This document shows, one piece after another, positions 29,183 through 37,333 of a stretch of DNA of 64,000 nt (the stretch's first letter is position 1; the number at the start of each line of letters is the position of its first letter). The stretch spans positions 2,007,001 to 2,071,000 of the forward strand of contig NZ_CP036281.1 in the NCBI RefSeq assembly GCF_007750395.1, given 5' to 3'. The translations under genes and the position numbers were made by a program. The notes beneath the pieces were generated by a model, which was given only the letters and a program-made list of their open reading frames with translations, had not been told where the DNA came from and ran no database searches. This stretch comes from Polystyrenella longa (lineage in GTDB: Bacteria; Planctomycetota; Planctomycetia; Planctomycetales; Planctomycetaceae).

Positions 29183-29428
29183 TGTTGCCACTCTCGTGCT
29201 ATCATTCGTTAAGATAGAAAAGCCTGGCTGACTTCTCCATTTTTGCTTATGGTGTAGGTAGTTAGAACGCTTCACTCGTCTGTGTGGCTGCAAGAAAACT
29301 CAAACTTTATTGCTGTTTCAACGAATGGAGTGCGCCGGGAGCAGTGTTCCTGTATCTCTCGGTTCTGCCCCGAATCGCTCTAATTAGTCTGTCTTTCGAT
29401 TGAGTTTCAATCGCGAAAGGTTTTCGGT

Positions 29429-31075
29429 GTGTCTGAAGAAGCCCATTTAGTTGATGAATATGAGTTGCTCAATTGCATCGCCACCGGAACGAATACTCAA
29501 ATCTGGGAAGTCGTGGAGCAGGGGACGAGCCGACGTTTCGCGATGAAATTGATGCTCCCGGAAGCGTACGACTCTTCGCTGCAGCGAGGAATTATCAAGC
29601 ACGAAGCGAAAGTCGGGCAGGCGATCGGGCATCCGAATATCATTCAATTTCAGCATTTCTCAATGAAGAAACCGCACGGTTATATCCTGATGGAGTATTT
29701 CCGGGCGTTGAATTTGAAGGCGCAGATCCGGAATGATCTCGTGGGATTGCAGTCGCGATTGAAAAAGGTTTTAGAAGGAGTATGTCAGGGTCTGTCTTCG
29801 ATGCATGACAAAGGGTGGATCCATCTGGATGTAAAACCTGACAATATTCTTGCGAACAAAAGCTGCGAAGTGAAGCTGATTGACTTTTCACTCGCAAAAC
29901 GTCCTGGCGGCGGATTTTTAGGCTCAAATAGTCGAAAACCAATCCGTGGCACCCGCACTTATCTGGCTCCAGAAACGATCCGGAAAAAAGCTCCCGTGCC
30001 TGCGACAGACATCTACAGCTTGGGGATTTCGATGTATGAGATCCTGACGGGTGGGGTACCTTTCAGCGGAACGTCTCCTGACCTGCTGTTGGAAAATCAT
30101 TTGGTCAGGATTCCCTTGCCACCTTCCAAGACGAATGAAAATGTCACGCCGGAGGCAGACGCTCTGGTTTTAAAAATGCTGAATAAACGGCCCGAAGACC
30201 GCTTTGTGACGGCGCACGAGTTTTACAGCGAACTTCGCAAAATTAATTTATTCAAGCGAGAGCCATTGGAATTACAGGCCGAACGGAACCGTATCCGCAA
30301 GGAAAAAGAGGCCGAGGAGCTCGCTTCAGACGAAGCGAAGCTCGATAGTCGAGCAGACGCATTACGGGTTCAGAAGGGCTTGGCGACAATTACTGCGAAA
30401 GGTCCAGCGCCCAAACCAGCCGCCCAGGAAAAGCCAGCGGCTCCCAAACCGGCATCGCCAGCTCCAGCTGCGGCTCGTCCGTCACAATCACCCCCTGCAC
30501 CTTTGCCTCCTGGGCAGAGTGGGCAATTTACGATGCCGCCCGGGCAACCCGCTCCTGGTCAGCCTTACCCAGGGCAAGGGTATCCCAATCAACCCTATCC
30601 TAACCAAGGTTATCCCAATCAAGGATACCCGGGGCAAGGCTATCCTCCACAGGGCTATCCCGGCCAACCCTATCCCGGCCAAGGTTATCCAGGACAACAG
30701 GTTCCGGGACAACCAGTTCCGGGACAACCTTACCCAGGTTATCCCAATGCACCCACCGGTGAACCGGCAGGTCAGGTACCCGGTCAACCATCAGTTCATC
30801 CAGGTCAGGGGGGGGCTCAACAACCCGGTCAGCCCGCTACTGGTCAGCCCACACAGAATCAGCCCGCACCACCACAGCAACGGCCGAATCTTGGGCAAAA
30901 CGCTCCGCCTAGCCCCCCCGCTGGGGGAAGTCAGATTCCCGGGCAGCAACCTAAACCGTCTCAGCCACCTAATCCGGCACAGAAAACGGTGCTAACTCGA
31001 CCGGTTCCGCCACCTGTGCCCGAGGAACCGGGTGACGATCTGCCCGAAATGGACGAATTACCACCAGTGAGTTGA
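29429..31075 (+). CDS. Ser/Thr protein kinase with Pro/Gly/Gln-rich repeat tail
   Basis: The 548-residue protein starts with a kinase domain (about residues 10-270). The nucleotide-binding Lys is in SRRFAMKLM and the catalytic segment is WIHLDVKPDNIL, with L in place of the Arg of HRD. The magnesium motif is LIDFSLAK, i.e. DFS rather than DFG. GTRTYLAPETI matches the APE motif. The kinase should still be active since Asp, Lys and Asn are retained, but loss of the HRD Arg implies regulation without activation-loop phosphorylation. A charged helical linker follows, then a long low-complexity tail with PGQPYPGQGYPNQ-type repeats and polyproline segments. No membrane helix is seen. GTG 29429 is supported by GAAAGG 8 bases upstream. 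Confidence 0.92.
   Translation: MSEEAHLVDEYELLNCIATGTNTQIWEVVEQGTSRRFAMKLMLPEAYDSSLQRGIIKHEAKVGQAIGHPNIIQFQHFSMKKPHGYILMEYFRALNLKAQIRNDLVGLQSRLKKVLEGVCQGLSSMHDKGWIHLDVKPDNILANKSCEVKLIDFSLAKRPGGGFLGSNSRKPIRGTRTYLAPETIRKKAPVPATDIYSLGISMYEILTGGVPFSGTSPDLLLENHLVRIPLPPSKTNENVTPEADALVLKMLNKRPEDRFVTAHEFYSELRKINLFKREPLELQAERNRIRKEKEAEELASDEAKLDSRADALRVQKGLATITAKGPAPKPAAQEKPAAPKPASPAPAAARPSQSPPAPLPPGQSGQFTMPPGQPAPGQPYPGQGYPNQPYPNQGYPNQGYPGQGYPPQGYPGQPYPGQGYPGQQVPGQPVPGQPYPGYPNAPTGEPAGQVPGQPSVHPGQGGAQQPGQPATGQPTQNQPAPPQQRPNLGQNAPPSPPAGGSQIPGQQPKPSQPPNPAQKTVLTRPVPPPVPEEPGDDLPEMDELPPVS
30531..30762 (+). repeat. Tandem in-frame repeats encoding GYPxQ/PYPGQ units
   Basis: About 230 bases inside the kinase gene consist of degenerate 12-15-base units built on GGN-TAT-CCN-NNN-CAA. 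They encode some 16 consecutive P/G-Y-P-G/N-Q units in the kinase tail. It is coding sequence, not a CRISPR array: units are contiguous and vary at synonymous sites. Confidence 0.85.
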
Positions 31076-31354
31076 GTCGCTGAAAAAATTGGATCAACGG
31101 GTGGATCTGGTGAGGAGCTGGGTGACTTAGCGTGCCTTTGAGGTGTGGTCCTGTCACTCTTATCATCATAATCAGGGATTCGTTGATGATTCTCCCGGTT
31201 CCGGAGAGGCTACTGACCAGGCAGACCTTGCGGAAGAATCCAACAGAAGGAATTGCTCCTCTTGAGGTCTCTCGGGAAAGAAAGTATTGTTTACGCCTCA
31301 GGAAAACTTCACGGGTAGTACCCTTTTATAGCTTAAGATAAAGACAACCGGCTG

Positions 31355-32347
31355 ATGTCCAAATTGCAACCTCTACCGTTTGAGCGACCTATTTTCGAGA
31401 TGGAACAACAACTCGAGAATTTGGAAGCTAAGCCCGAACCCTCCTCCGAGACACTGGATGCCATACGCAATATGCGTGTGGAAATCGCCCGGTTGAAACG
31501 CGAAATTTACGAAAACCTCGATCCGTGGGACATCGTAAAGGTCGCTCGTCATCAGGAGCGCCCCCAGACATTGGACTACATTGAACTTGTCTTTGATGAG
31601 TTTGTTGAGTTGCACGGGGACCAGGCATTTGGAGATGACCGATCCATTCTGACTGGTTTTGCCAAACTGGATGATCACAAAGTAATGCTTGTCGGGCATC
31701 ATAAAGGAAGAAATCTGAAAGAACGCAACGAGCACAATTACGGTATGGCCCATCCCGAGGGTTATCGAAAAGCACTTGAGAAAATGAAGCTGGCCGCCAA
31801 GTATGGTTTGCCGATCATCAGTCTGATTGACACTTCAGGAGCTTATCCCGGAGTAGGGGCCGAGGAGCGGGGGATCTCACGGTATATCGCGATGAATCTG
31901 CGCGAAATGTCCGTACTGAAGACTCCCGTGATTTGTGTGGTTATCGGAGAAGGGGGGTCCGGAGGGGCGATCGGGATTGGAATCGGCGATCATGTCTGCA
32001 TTCTACAGTACGCCTACTATTCGGTAATCAGTCCCGAGGGCTGTGCAGGCATTCTCTGGAAACATGCTAAGCACGCCGACAAAGCAGCTCGGGCGTTGCG
32101 ATTCACCAGTAAAGATCTGCTGGAGTTCGGCATCGTAGATGAAATCATTCCCGAGCCACTGGGCGGAGCGCATCGCGACCATCGGGAAATGGCTCGCACG
32201 CTGAAGTCCTCTTTGATCCAGAACCTCAAAGAGTTGGGCAGCCGACCGATTGATGAATTGCTCGACGGGCGATACCAGAAGTTTCGTCAGTTCGGACGTT
32301 TCGAAGAAGAGATTGCGACGCAGGCCGAAGACGCAAGCCAATCGTAG
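31355..32347 (+). CDS. accA: Acetyl-CoA carboxylase carboxyltransferase subunit alpha
   Basis: The 330-residue subunit works with AccD to transfer the carboxyl group from biotin to acetyl-CoA, the committed step of fatty acid synthesis in the cytoplasm. Recognisable features are the N-terminal helical hairpin (FERPIFEMEQQLENLEA), RPQTLDYIELVFDEFVELHGD, GRNLKERNEHNYGMAHPEGYRKA, the oxyanion-hole segment IGEGGSGGAIGI and SVISPEGCAGILWK. The length is close to the E. coli protein. A hairpin terminator follows the stop by 43 bases, so the gene appears monocistronic. Confidence 0.97.
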   Translation: MSKLQPLPFERPIFEMEQQLENLEAKPEPSSETLDAIRNMRVEIARLKREIYENLDPWDIVKVARHQERPQTLDYIELVFDEFVELHGDQAFGDDRSILTGFAKLDDHKVMLVGHHKGRNLKERNEHNYGMAHPEGYRKALEKMKLAAKYGLPIISLIDTSGAYPGVGAEERGISRYIAMNLREMSVLKTPVICVVIGEGGSGGAIGIGIGDHVCILQYAYYSVISPEGCAGILWKHAKHADKAARALRFTSKDLLEFGIVDEIIPEPLGGAHRDHREMARTLKSSLIQNLKELGSRPIDELLDGRYQKFRQFGRFEEEIATQAEDASQS

Positions 32348-32389
32348 CCATGCCAGACTGAAAGCAGCACGGTAAGACAGACTCAAGCG

Positions 32390-32431
32390 AACGCGAATGA
32401 CGCCAGCCTAATGGTTTCATTCGCGTTTTTT
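32390..32431 (+). terminator. Intrinsic terminator after accA
   Basis: An 11-bp perfect stem (32390-32400 with 32417-32427, AACGCGAATGA/TCATTCGCGTT) with a 16-base loop is followed by a T-run. It lies 43 bases after the accA stop. Confidence 0.85.
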
Positions 32432-33186
32432 GTTGCAGTGCCTTGAGCAGAGGCAGAGTGCTACCCGTGGAGAAACCCTGATATCAAGACTATATTCAAC
32501 GTCCGATAATGTCTGTTATGTTGTGTTTTGTGTCAAAAAATGTCAATACGTGGCAAGGGGGTTTCTGGTGCTCGGGCCTGCTCTTCTGGGTGGGACAGTG
32601 TGAAGTTTTGGCTGGCTGCTGACTTGAGGTTACGATTCGAGAGTTTGGTGGGTACGGTTCTGGGTTCGCAAGGTCAGCGATTGAGGCAGCTACATTTGGT
32701 CGCCCGTTTGCGTACGGAACCGGGTATGGTGTCAGGCTCGTCTTTGATTGTGGGCTCCACAGATTGATTTCTTGCCTGAGGATTTGAGTCTTGGGATTAG
32801 CGTCGAAGCGGAATCGTTGATTTGTGAATGTGAGAGCGTTCGGCAACCATGGTGATCAGGCTGGTAGATCGTAGTGATGTCTTGATGTCGCTGGGTTATT
32901 CGCTCGGTGAGGCTTCCCTGTTTCGAGCTTCAGTTGGGAGCAGGAAATCCCTGGTGTCGTTCTCCCTGCTTGATTTCCTGTCCGGAAATATTTTTGCGGT
33001 TTTTGTTAAATCGTGCAAAAATGACAAAGTGCTGTTTAATTTGCATTGTGTGTAGCGTATCTATATATAGAGTTCCGATATATATTGGAGGAGGGTGTTG
33101 GCTGCAAGGGAATTACAGGGTTGTCCCGATGGCTCTTTTATTCCGGAGGCGCTCCCCTGCTTTGCTTGTCCTTCAGGAGGGTGACA
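32432..33186. other. Long intergenic region, G/T-rich plus strand, no supported gene
   Basis: About 750 bases between the accA terminator and the padR start. Open frames on both strands (116 aa on minus, about 80 aa on plus) have no protein-like pattern. From 32540 to 32800 the plus strand is visibly rich in G and T. The last 150 bases contain AT-rich palindromes and the padR ribosome site. A non-coding RNA is possible but no defined boundaries can be given. Confidence 0.5.
33061..33085. promoter_or_regulatory. AT-rich palindromes, candidate PadR operator
   Basis: CTATATATAG (33061-33070) and ATATATAT (33078-33085) lie 17 bases apart start-to-start, about 100 bases upstream of the padR start. 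AT-rich inverted repeats upstream of their own gene are common operators of PadR regulators, so autoregulation is plausible. The assignment rests on position and symmetry. Confidence 0.4.
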
Positions 33187-33570
33187 ATGACAGATAAAAC
33201 GAGTGAGAAAGCGTCGATCGACAAATTTGATTCTCAGCTCATGCGTGGGAGTCTCGATCTGATGATTCTCGCCGTGCTTGATCGCGACCGGCAGTACGGG
33301 TATTCAATCCTGCAGGAGCTTCGCGACGCCTCTGCTGAGAAAGTCGATCTCAAGGCGGGCACACTCTATCCCATTCTGCACCGACTCGAAGCCGAGAAGC
33401 TGATCCGCAGTAAATGGGATGAATCGACGGGCCGCAAACGTAAATGGTATGAGCTGACCAAGGCAGGCCACAAACGGTTACAGCAGCAGGCACAAACCTG
33501 GCACGCCTACGTGAACTGTATCCAGTCGCTGTTGCCACCAAGTCTGGCTCAACCACTTCCCGCGACTTGA
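33187..33570 (+). CDS. PadR-family transcriptional regulator
   Basis: The 127-residue DNA-binding protein has the PadR winged helix: LMRGSLDLMILAVLDRDRQYGYSILQEL, then LKAGTLYPILHRLEAEKLIRSKW and GRKRKWYELTKAGHKRL. The short C-terminal helix places it in the PadR-s2-like group with a dimerisation helix. ATG 33187 follows a strong AGGAGGG 6 bases upstream; the open frame runs further upstream without domain content. It lies 26 bases before the next gene, which is probably co-transcribed. In this arrangement the regulator usually controls its partner. Confidence 0.93.
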   Translation: MTDKTSEKASIDKFDSQLMRGSLDLMILAVLDRDRQYGYSILQELRDASAEKVDLKAGTLYPILHRLEAEKLIRSKWDESTGRKRKWYELTKAGHKRLQQQAQTWHAYVNCIQSLLPPSLAQPLPAT

Positions 33571-33596
33571 ATTGTTTCATTCAGGAAGGATGACCC

Positions 33597-34751
33597 ATGC
33601 CCGAACACGAATTTGAATTGTACCTCTCCCTGCTTTCCCGTTTTCTGAAGTTGAATTCTCAACAGCGGGAGGAGATCGCCGAAGAGCTTCGTGGTCACCT
33701 TGAAATGCGACTGGAGGACCTCGCTAAAGAGGGTCACTCCCGCGAGGAGGCCATTCGAATTGCTCTCGATGAAATGGGAGACGCCGGGGAACTGGCACAA
33801 CACTTCTCAACCATCTCAAAATCACGTCGAAGGAAAATGATCATGCGATGCACATTAGGAACAGCGGCGGTACTCGCCTGTGGGCTTGTTTTGTTTACCG
33901 CGTTCTGGAACGAACCCGACCGGCCGAGGCCTATGGCCAATTTGGTTGCGGAAGATGAGGGCGGCGGAACTTTGCCTGAATCGGGAAAAACGAAACCTAT
34001 GGATTCTTCAGTGCAGAAGAGGCCAGCAGAAGTATGGGAATTGGCAGAGAAGGTGCGGGTTTATAAGAGTGAAGAGCTTGAACCGTGGGATGAGCAGTTA
34101 GAAAGTCAGTACGAATTGGACTTACAGGGACTCTCACTGCAGGATGCATTCGATCAAATCTCGGATCAAGGGGGATTTCTCATTGTAGTGCACAACTCAG
34201 TTACAGCTAGTTTGGGAGATCTCATTAGTATTGAAATCGAAAAGAACTACACCAATTTGAAGTTGCGTCAGATTTTGTACCTCCTGTTGGCTCCACTTGA
34301 ACTGACCTATGCTCCGAAAGACGGAGTCTTATACATTTTAACTCAAGATGAGACGCAGGATAACTCTGATTTTTTGCAGGTGCGGATGTATGACTGTCGT
34401 GATTACCTGTTAGTGACCGTTCCTGATCCTCAGAACAATCCCGAGAAACTTGCTGAGAAGATGCATCATCTAATGAACCTGGTGATGCAATTCGAAGGTG
34501 AATGGAAGACGGCTGGCGAAGGTTTGGGGACTATTCAATCGATGAATGGTGTACTCGTCATCAAACAAACGGCAGATGCCCATGCTGCCATTGAACAATT
34601 GTTAAATCAATTGCGGAAACCCTATCTCGATGTAGCGCATAATAATTCAGCGGCCTCCCAAATCGACTTCGGACCGGAGCGGCTATTCAAACTGGAGCAA
34701 AAAGGTCAGTCTTCAATCGAAAAAACTCCTGAGCTAGGTTCCCTTTTTTGA
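33597..34751 (+). CDS. Permease-prefix-domain membrane protein with secretin-like STN domain
   Basis: The 384-residue protein begins with a soluble helical domain of about 75 residues (LSRFLKLNSQQREEIAEELRGHLE; GHSREEAIRIALDEMGD) that resembles the 'permease prefix domain 1' found beside PadR regulators. One membrane helix (TLGTAAVLACGLVLFTAFW, about residues 86-104) follows. The extracytoplasmic part has a Pro/Glu linker and then a beta-alpha pattern resembling STN/secretin N-domains (LQGLSLQDAFDQISDQGGFL; LTYAPKDGVLYI), ending with a second such unit that includes MNGVLVIKQTADAHAAIEQLL. It is co-transcribed with padR. It may sense or respond to envelope state; no transporter permease domain is present. 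Confidence 0.8.
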   Translation: MPEHEFELYLSLLSRFLKLNSQQREEIAEELRGHLEMRLEDLAKEGHSREEAIRIALDEMGDAGELAQHFSTISKSRRRKMIMRCTLGTAAVLACGLVLFTAFWNEPDRPRPMANLVAEDEGGGTLPESGKTKPMDSSVQKRPAEVWELAEKVRVYKSEELEPWDEQLESQYELDLQGLSLQDAFDQISDQGGFLIVVHNSVTASLGDLISIEIEKNYTNLKLRQILYLLLAPLELTYAPKDGVLYILTQDETQDNSDFLQVRMYDCRDYLLVTVPDPQNNPEKLAEKMHHLMNLVMQFEGEWKTAGEGLGTIQSMNGVLVIKQTADAHAAIEQLLNQLRKPYLDVAHNNSAASQIDFGPERLFKLEQKGQSSIEKTPELGSLF

Positions 34752-34978
34752 AGAATCCCCCTCTCCTTGCTTACTAAACCAAAACTTCCCTGTAACCCGG
34801 TGGATTTTTTTATGTAGTTCTATCCCACTCATAATTTCACTTTAAAGGTAGCTGGCCAGTAAGGAAGAAACGGATTGATGTTCTCTTCCGAATGACAGCC
34901 TTTGCGGGAGTCGCTAAAATCAGGTTGCTTATAACCCATTGGTTTCGAATATTGCGTTCCCCCAGCCTGATGTGAATT

Positions 34979-36430
34979 ATGCCTTCCCGTTCCGAACAGA
35001 TTCTTGAGCAGTATTTTGGTTTTCCCGGTTTTCGTTCTCCGCAGGGAGAAATTATCGAAACCGTCCTGAAAGACGAGCACGCGCTGGTCATCATGCCGAC
35101 GGGGATGGGGAAGTCGCTATGCTTTCAGATTCCTGCGTTAGTGTTGGGAGAAGAACCGGTGCCGGGAGCGGCTCTTACCTTGGTGATTTCCCCCCTGATT
35201 GCTTTAATGAAGGATCAGGTCGATTCCTTGAAACGACGAGGAATCAAGGCGGAATTCATTAACTCGTCGCTATCGCGGGAGGAGCGGGAAAAACGGTATC
35301 GCCAGGTTCGCGAAGGGAATTACCACCTGCTCTACGTCGCTCCGGAACGGTTTCGGAAATCGGAGTTCGTGGAGGTGATCCAAACACGAAATGTGCGTCT
35401 ACTGGCCGTGGATGAGGCACACTGCATCAGTGAATGGGGACACGATTTTCGACCAGATTACACCCGTCTTCGAGAATTTCGGCAGATGGTCAACAATCCC
35501 ACAACGATCGCGCTGACGGCGACGGCGACTCCTGATGTGCAGCAGGATATTATCAAACAGTTGGGCCTGGAACCTGACGAGATTCGCCAGTTCCACGAAG
35601 GGATCAACCGGCCGAATCTCCATTTGAATGTGGTCGAAACCTGGGGAGATGAAGAGAAGCTGGAACAGATCGAAAAGGCGATCGATAAATTCAACGATAC
35701 ATCCGGCAGCGGGATCGTTTACTTCACATTGATTAAGACGCTGGACGAGTTCAGTAACATGTTACTCGCCAGAGGTGTCCCCCACCTCTGTTATCATGGA
35801 GATCTGGAACGGCGTCAGCGTCGACGTGTACAGCGTGACTTCATGGAGAATCCGAATACGATTGTACTGGCGACGAATGCTTTTGGGATGGGAATCGATA
35901 AAGAAGATATCCGTTTCGTACTGCATGCAGACTTACCTGGTTCGATGGAATCGTATTATCAGGAGATTGGTCGTGCGGGACGGGATGGGCTCGACTCCGA
36001 CTGTACGTTGCTGTACGAAGAGCGGGATCTGGCGACGCAGATGGAATTTCTGCGCTGGAGCAATCCGGATTCAGATTATTATCAGCGGGTCTACGACCTG
36101 ATCCAGCATGAAACAGAAAAGCTGGATGCCTACGGGATCGACTGGCTCCGTGAAGAGCTACATGGTCGGAAAAAACATGATTTCCGGCTCGATACCGTAC
36201 TATCGATGTTTGATCGATTTAATATTCTCACTGGCGATGGCCGACGGCAGTCGCTGCGCATTACCGATGCTCTCCCCCCTGCTCTGCAGGATGAAGAACG
36301 GTTAGCGGCCAAACTCCAACGGGATCAAATGAAACTGCTGGCACTTGTTCAATATGTGCAGCATGAAGGAGACCGCAAGGAATACATCCATCATTATTTC
36401 GGGCTTCCGTATCCCGGGGCGAATTCTTAA
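34979..36430 (+). CDS. recQ: RecQ-family ATP-dependent DNA helicase, short form without zinc-site cysteines
   Basis: The 483-residue protein is a superfamily-2 3'-5' DNA helicase of the RecQ family used in recombination and fork repair. Motif I is MPTGMGKS, motif II LAVDEAHCISEWGHDFRPDY, motif III ALTATATP, and motifs IV-VI include LCYHGDLERRQRR, FGMGIDKEDIRFVLHADLPGS and YYQEIGRAGRDG. A helical segment follows, then a degenerate zinc-binding region (ALVQYVQHEGDRKEYIHHYFG) in which the first cysteine is Asp and the CxxC pair is missing because the protein ends seven residues later. Winged-helix and HRDC domains are absent. Its length is similar to the shorter RecQ/RecS group. The downstream frames show no cysteine cluster that a frameshift could restore. 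Confidence 0.9.
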   Translation: MPSRSEQILEQYFGFPGFRSPQGEIIETVLKDEHALVIMPTGMGKSLCFQIPALVLGEEPVPGAALTLVISPLIALMKDQVDSLKRRGIKAEFINSSLSREEREKRYRQVREGNYHLLYVAPERFRKSEFVEVIQTRNVRLLAVDEAHCISEWGHDFRPDYTRLREFRQMVNNPTTIALTATATPDVQQDIIKQLGLEPDEIRQFHEGINRPNLHLNVVETWGDEEKLEQIEKAIDKFNDTSGSGIVYFTLIKTLDEFSNMLLARGVPHLCYHGDLERRQRRRVQRDFMENPNTIVLATNAFGMGIDKEDIRFVLHADLPGSMESYYQEIGRAGRDGLDSDCTLLYEERDLATQMEFLRWSNPDSDYYQRVYDLIQHETEKLDAYGIDWLREELHGRKKHDFRLDTVLSMFDRFNILTGDGRRQSLRITDALPPALQDEERLAAKLQRDQMKLLALVQYVQHEGDRKEYIHHYFGLPYPGANS

Positions 36431-36452
36431 TTCACTATGCGATTTACAGTGG

Positions 36453-36489
36453 TATTCACTGTGTTATCCACGTTATTCACTTAATCCAC
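36453..36489 (+). repeat. Cluster of DnaA-box-like TTATYCAC motifs
   Basis: Just after recQ four related octamers follow each other: TATTCAC (36453), TTATCCAC (36464-36471), TTATTCAC (36473-36480) and TTAATCCAC (36481-36489). TTATCCAC is eight of the nine bases of the DnaA box TTATCCACA. Spacing is about 9-11 bases. There is no dnaA or dnaN nearby, so this is a candidate DnaA-binding cluster only. Confidence 0.35.
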
Positions 36490-36530
36490 GGCGATATTAA
36501 CGGCGGTTCCTGTTTGGTATGACGACGGCC

Positions 36531-36562
36531 CCGGTTTGAAAAGAGAATCTTTCTCAAACCGG
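36531..36562. terminator. Long hairpin between convergent genes
   Basis: CCGGTTTGA-AAAGA (36531-36544) pairs with TCTTT-C-TCAAACCGG (36548-36562), giving 14 bp with one bulged C. It lies between recQ (plus) and a small membrane protein gene (minus) and could end transcription from either side, but no T-run follows, so intrinsic termination is not certain. Confidence 0.5.
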
Positions 36563-36603
36563 AGCAGCGCATGAAACAGAAACATCACCCTGCCCGGCCA
36601 GAG

Positions 36604-36936
36604 TTATGACCAGATGGGGAAACGCTGAGCGATAGAGATGATCGCGACGATACTGGATAGAGAGACGAGTACCGTGTTGATGATCTGGCTTTCTTTCCGC
36701 AGAAAGAGGTTTTCTGATTTGTTGGGCAGTTTTTCCATGTACTCACTGAAGTAGAACATGGTGTTACCGAGCAGAAACAGAATGAAGAAGGTGCGGACCA
36801 GGCTTTGTGGCAGAACGAAGCTGCTACCAAGCAGGACGCAAACGCTAGTGAGGCGAAGCATCATGCTTACGTTGCTTTTGGATAAATCGTGAGTTTCGTT
36901 TGCAGAAGCTTCAGCAGTATTCATTGTCGTTTCCAT
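36604..36936 (-). CDS. Small membrane protein, unknown function
   Basis: The 110-residue protein has a polar N-terminus, then three hydrophobic segments (about residues 26-42, 48-64, 85-105) and no recognised motif. GGGA about 6 bases upstream of ATG 36936 supports this start; a second in-frame ATG lies four codons in. It is convergent with recQ and divergent from the beta-helix gene. I do not recognise the family. Confidence 0.65.
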   Translation of the reverse strand: METTMNTAEASANETHDLSKSNVSMMLRLTSVCVLLGSSFVLPQSLVRTFFILFLLGNTMFYFSEYMEKLPNKSENLFLRKESQIINTVLVSLSSIVAIISIAQRFPIWS

Positions 36937-37333
36937 TTCATTTCCCAGTCTTGGTTAAGGTGGATGTGAAAGCATGTCGGTAAGGACAGGCTCTCTGTTC
37001 TGTTTCAAAGGAATTGTTGATTTCCAAAGAGTGTTGATTTTTTGAAACATAGTTCACTTTCGGCAATGTAGTGAGTTTTTTTTGAAACTTATTAAAAAAA
37101 CGATTGCGGAGTTTAGCGTCCCAACACCTGAATCTGCCTTCACTTGCATCCTCCTTGTGAACCCGCATACATTGGAAGCGCCTGCAGGCCGGTGAATTCG
37201 ATTGTGTAATCCGCTCTGGATGTATCGATTATCCTGTCCCCTGTTGACCCCCTCCTAGTCCTCCTTTCTGATAAATCGTCCCGTATCTATATGCCTCGCC
37301 GTTCCGGGTGAGGCTGAAATAAGGTGTTGAACT
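36937..37333. other. Divergent intergenic region
   Basis: About 400 bases between the small minus-strand membrane protein gene and the plus-strand beta-helix gene. A 76-aa minus frame (36938-37168) exists but is not protein-like. The 37030-37110 part is AT-rich with A- and T-runs. It should hold both promoters; I could not place boxes. Confidence 0.5.

Noticed and set aside
30531-30762. Apparent CRISPR-like direct repeats
   Set aside because: Units are contiguous, in frame and coding for PGQ-YP repeats; there are no spacers and no cas genes.
31132-31341. 69-aa plus-strand frame between kinase and accA
   Set aside because: No ribosome site or family; likely leader of accA.
32496-32846. 116-aa minus-strand frame in the long gap
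   Set aside because: Low-complexity composition, no ribosome site, no recognisable motif; the G/T bias of the plus strand creates it.
36453-36489. Chromosomal origin
   Set aside because: No dnaA, dnaN or long AT-rich unwinding region adjoins; the sites alone are not enough.
36938-37168. 76-aa minus-strand frame
   Set aside because: No motif; it lies in the divergent promoter region and is AT-rich.
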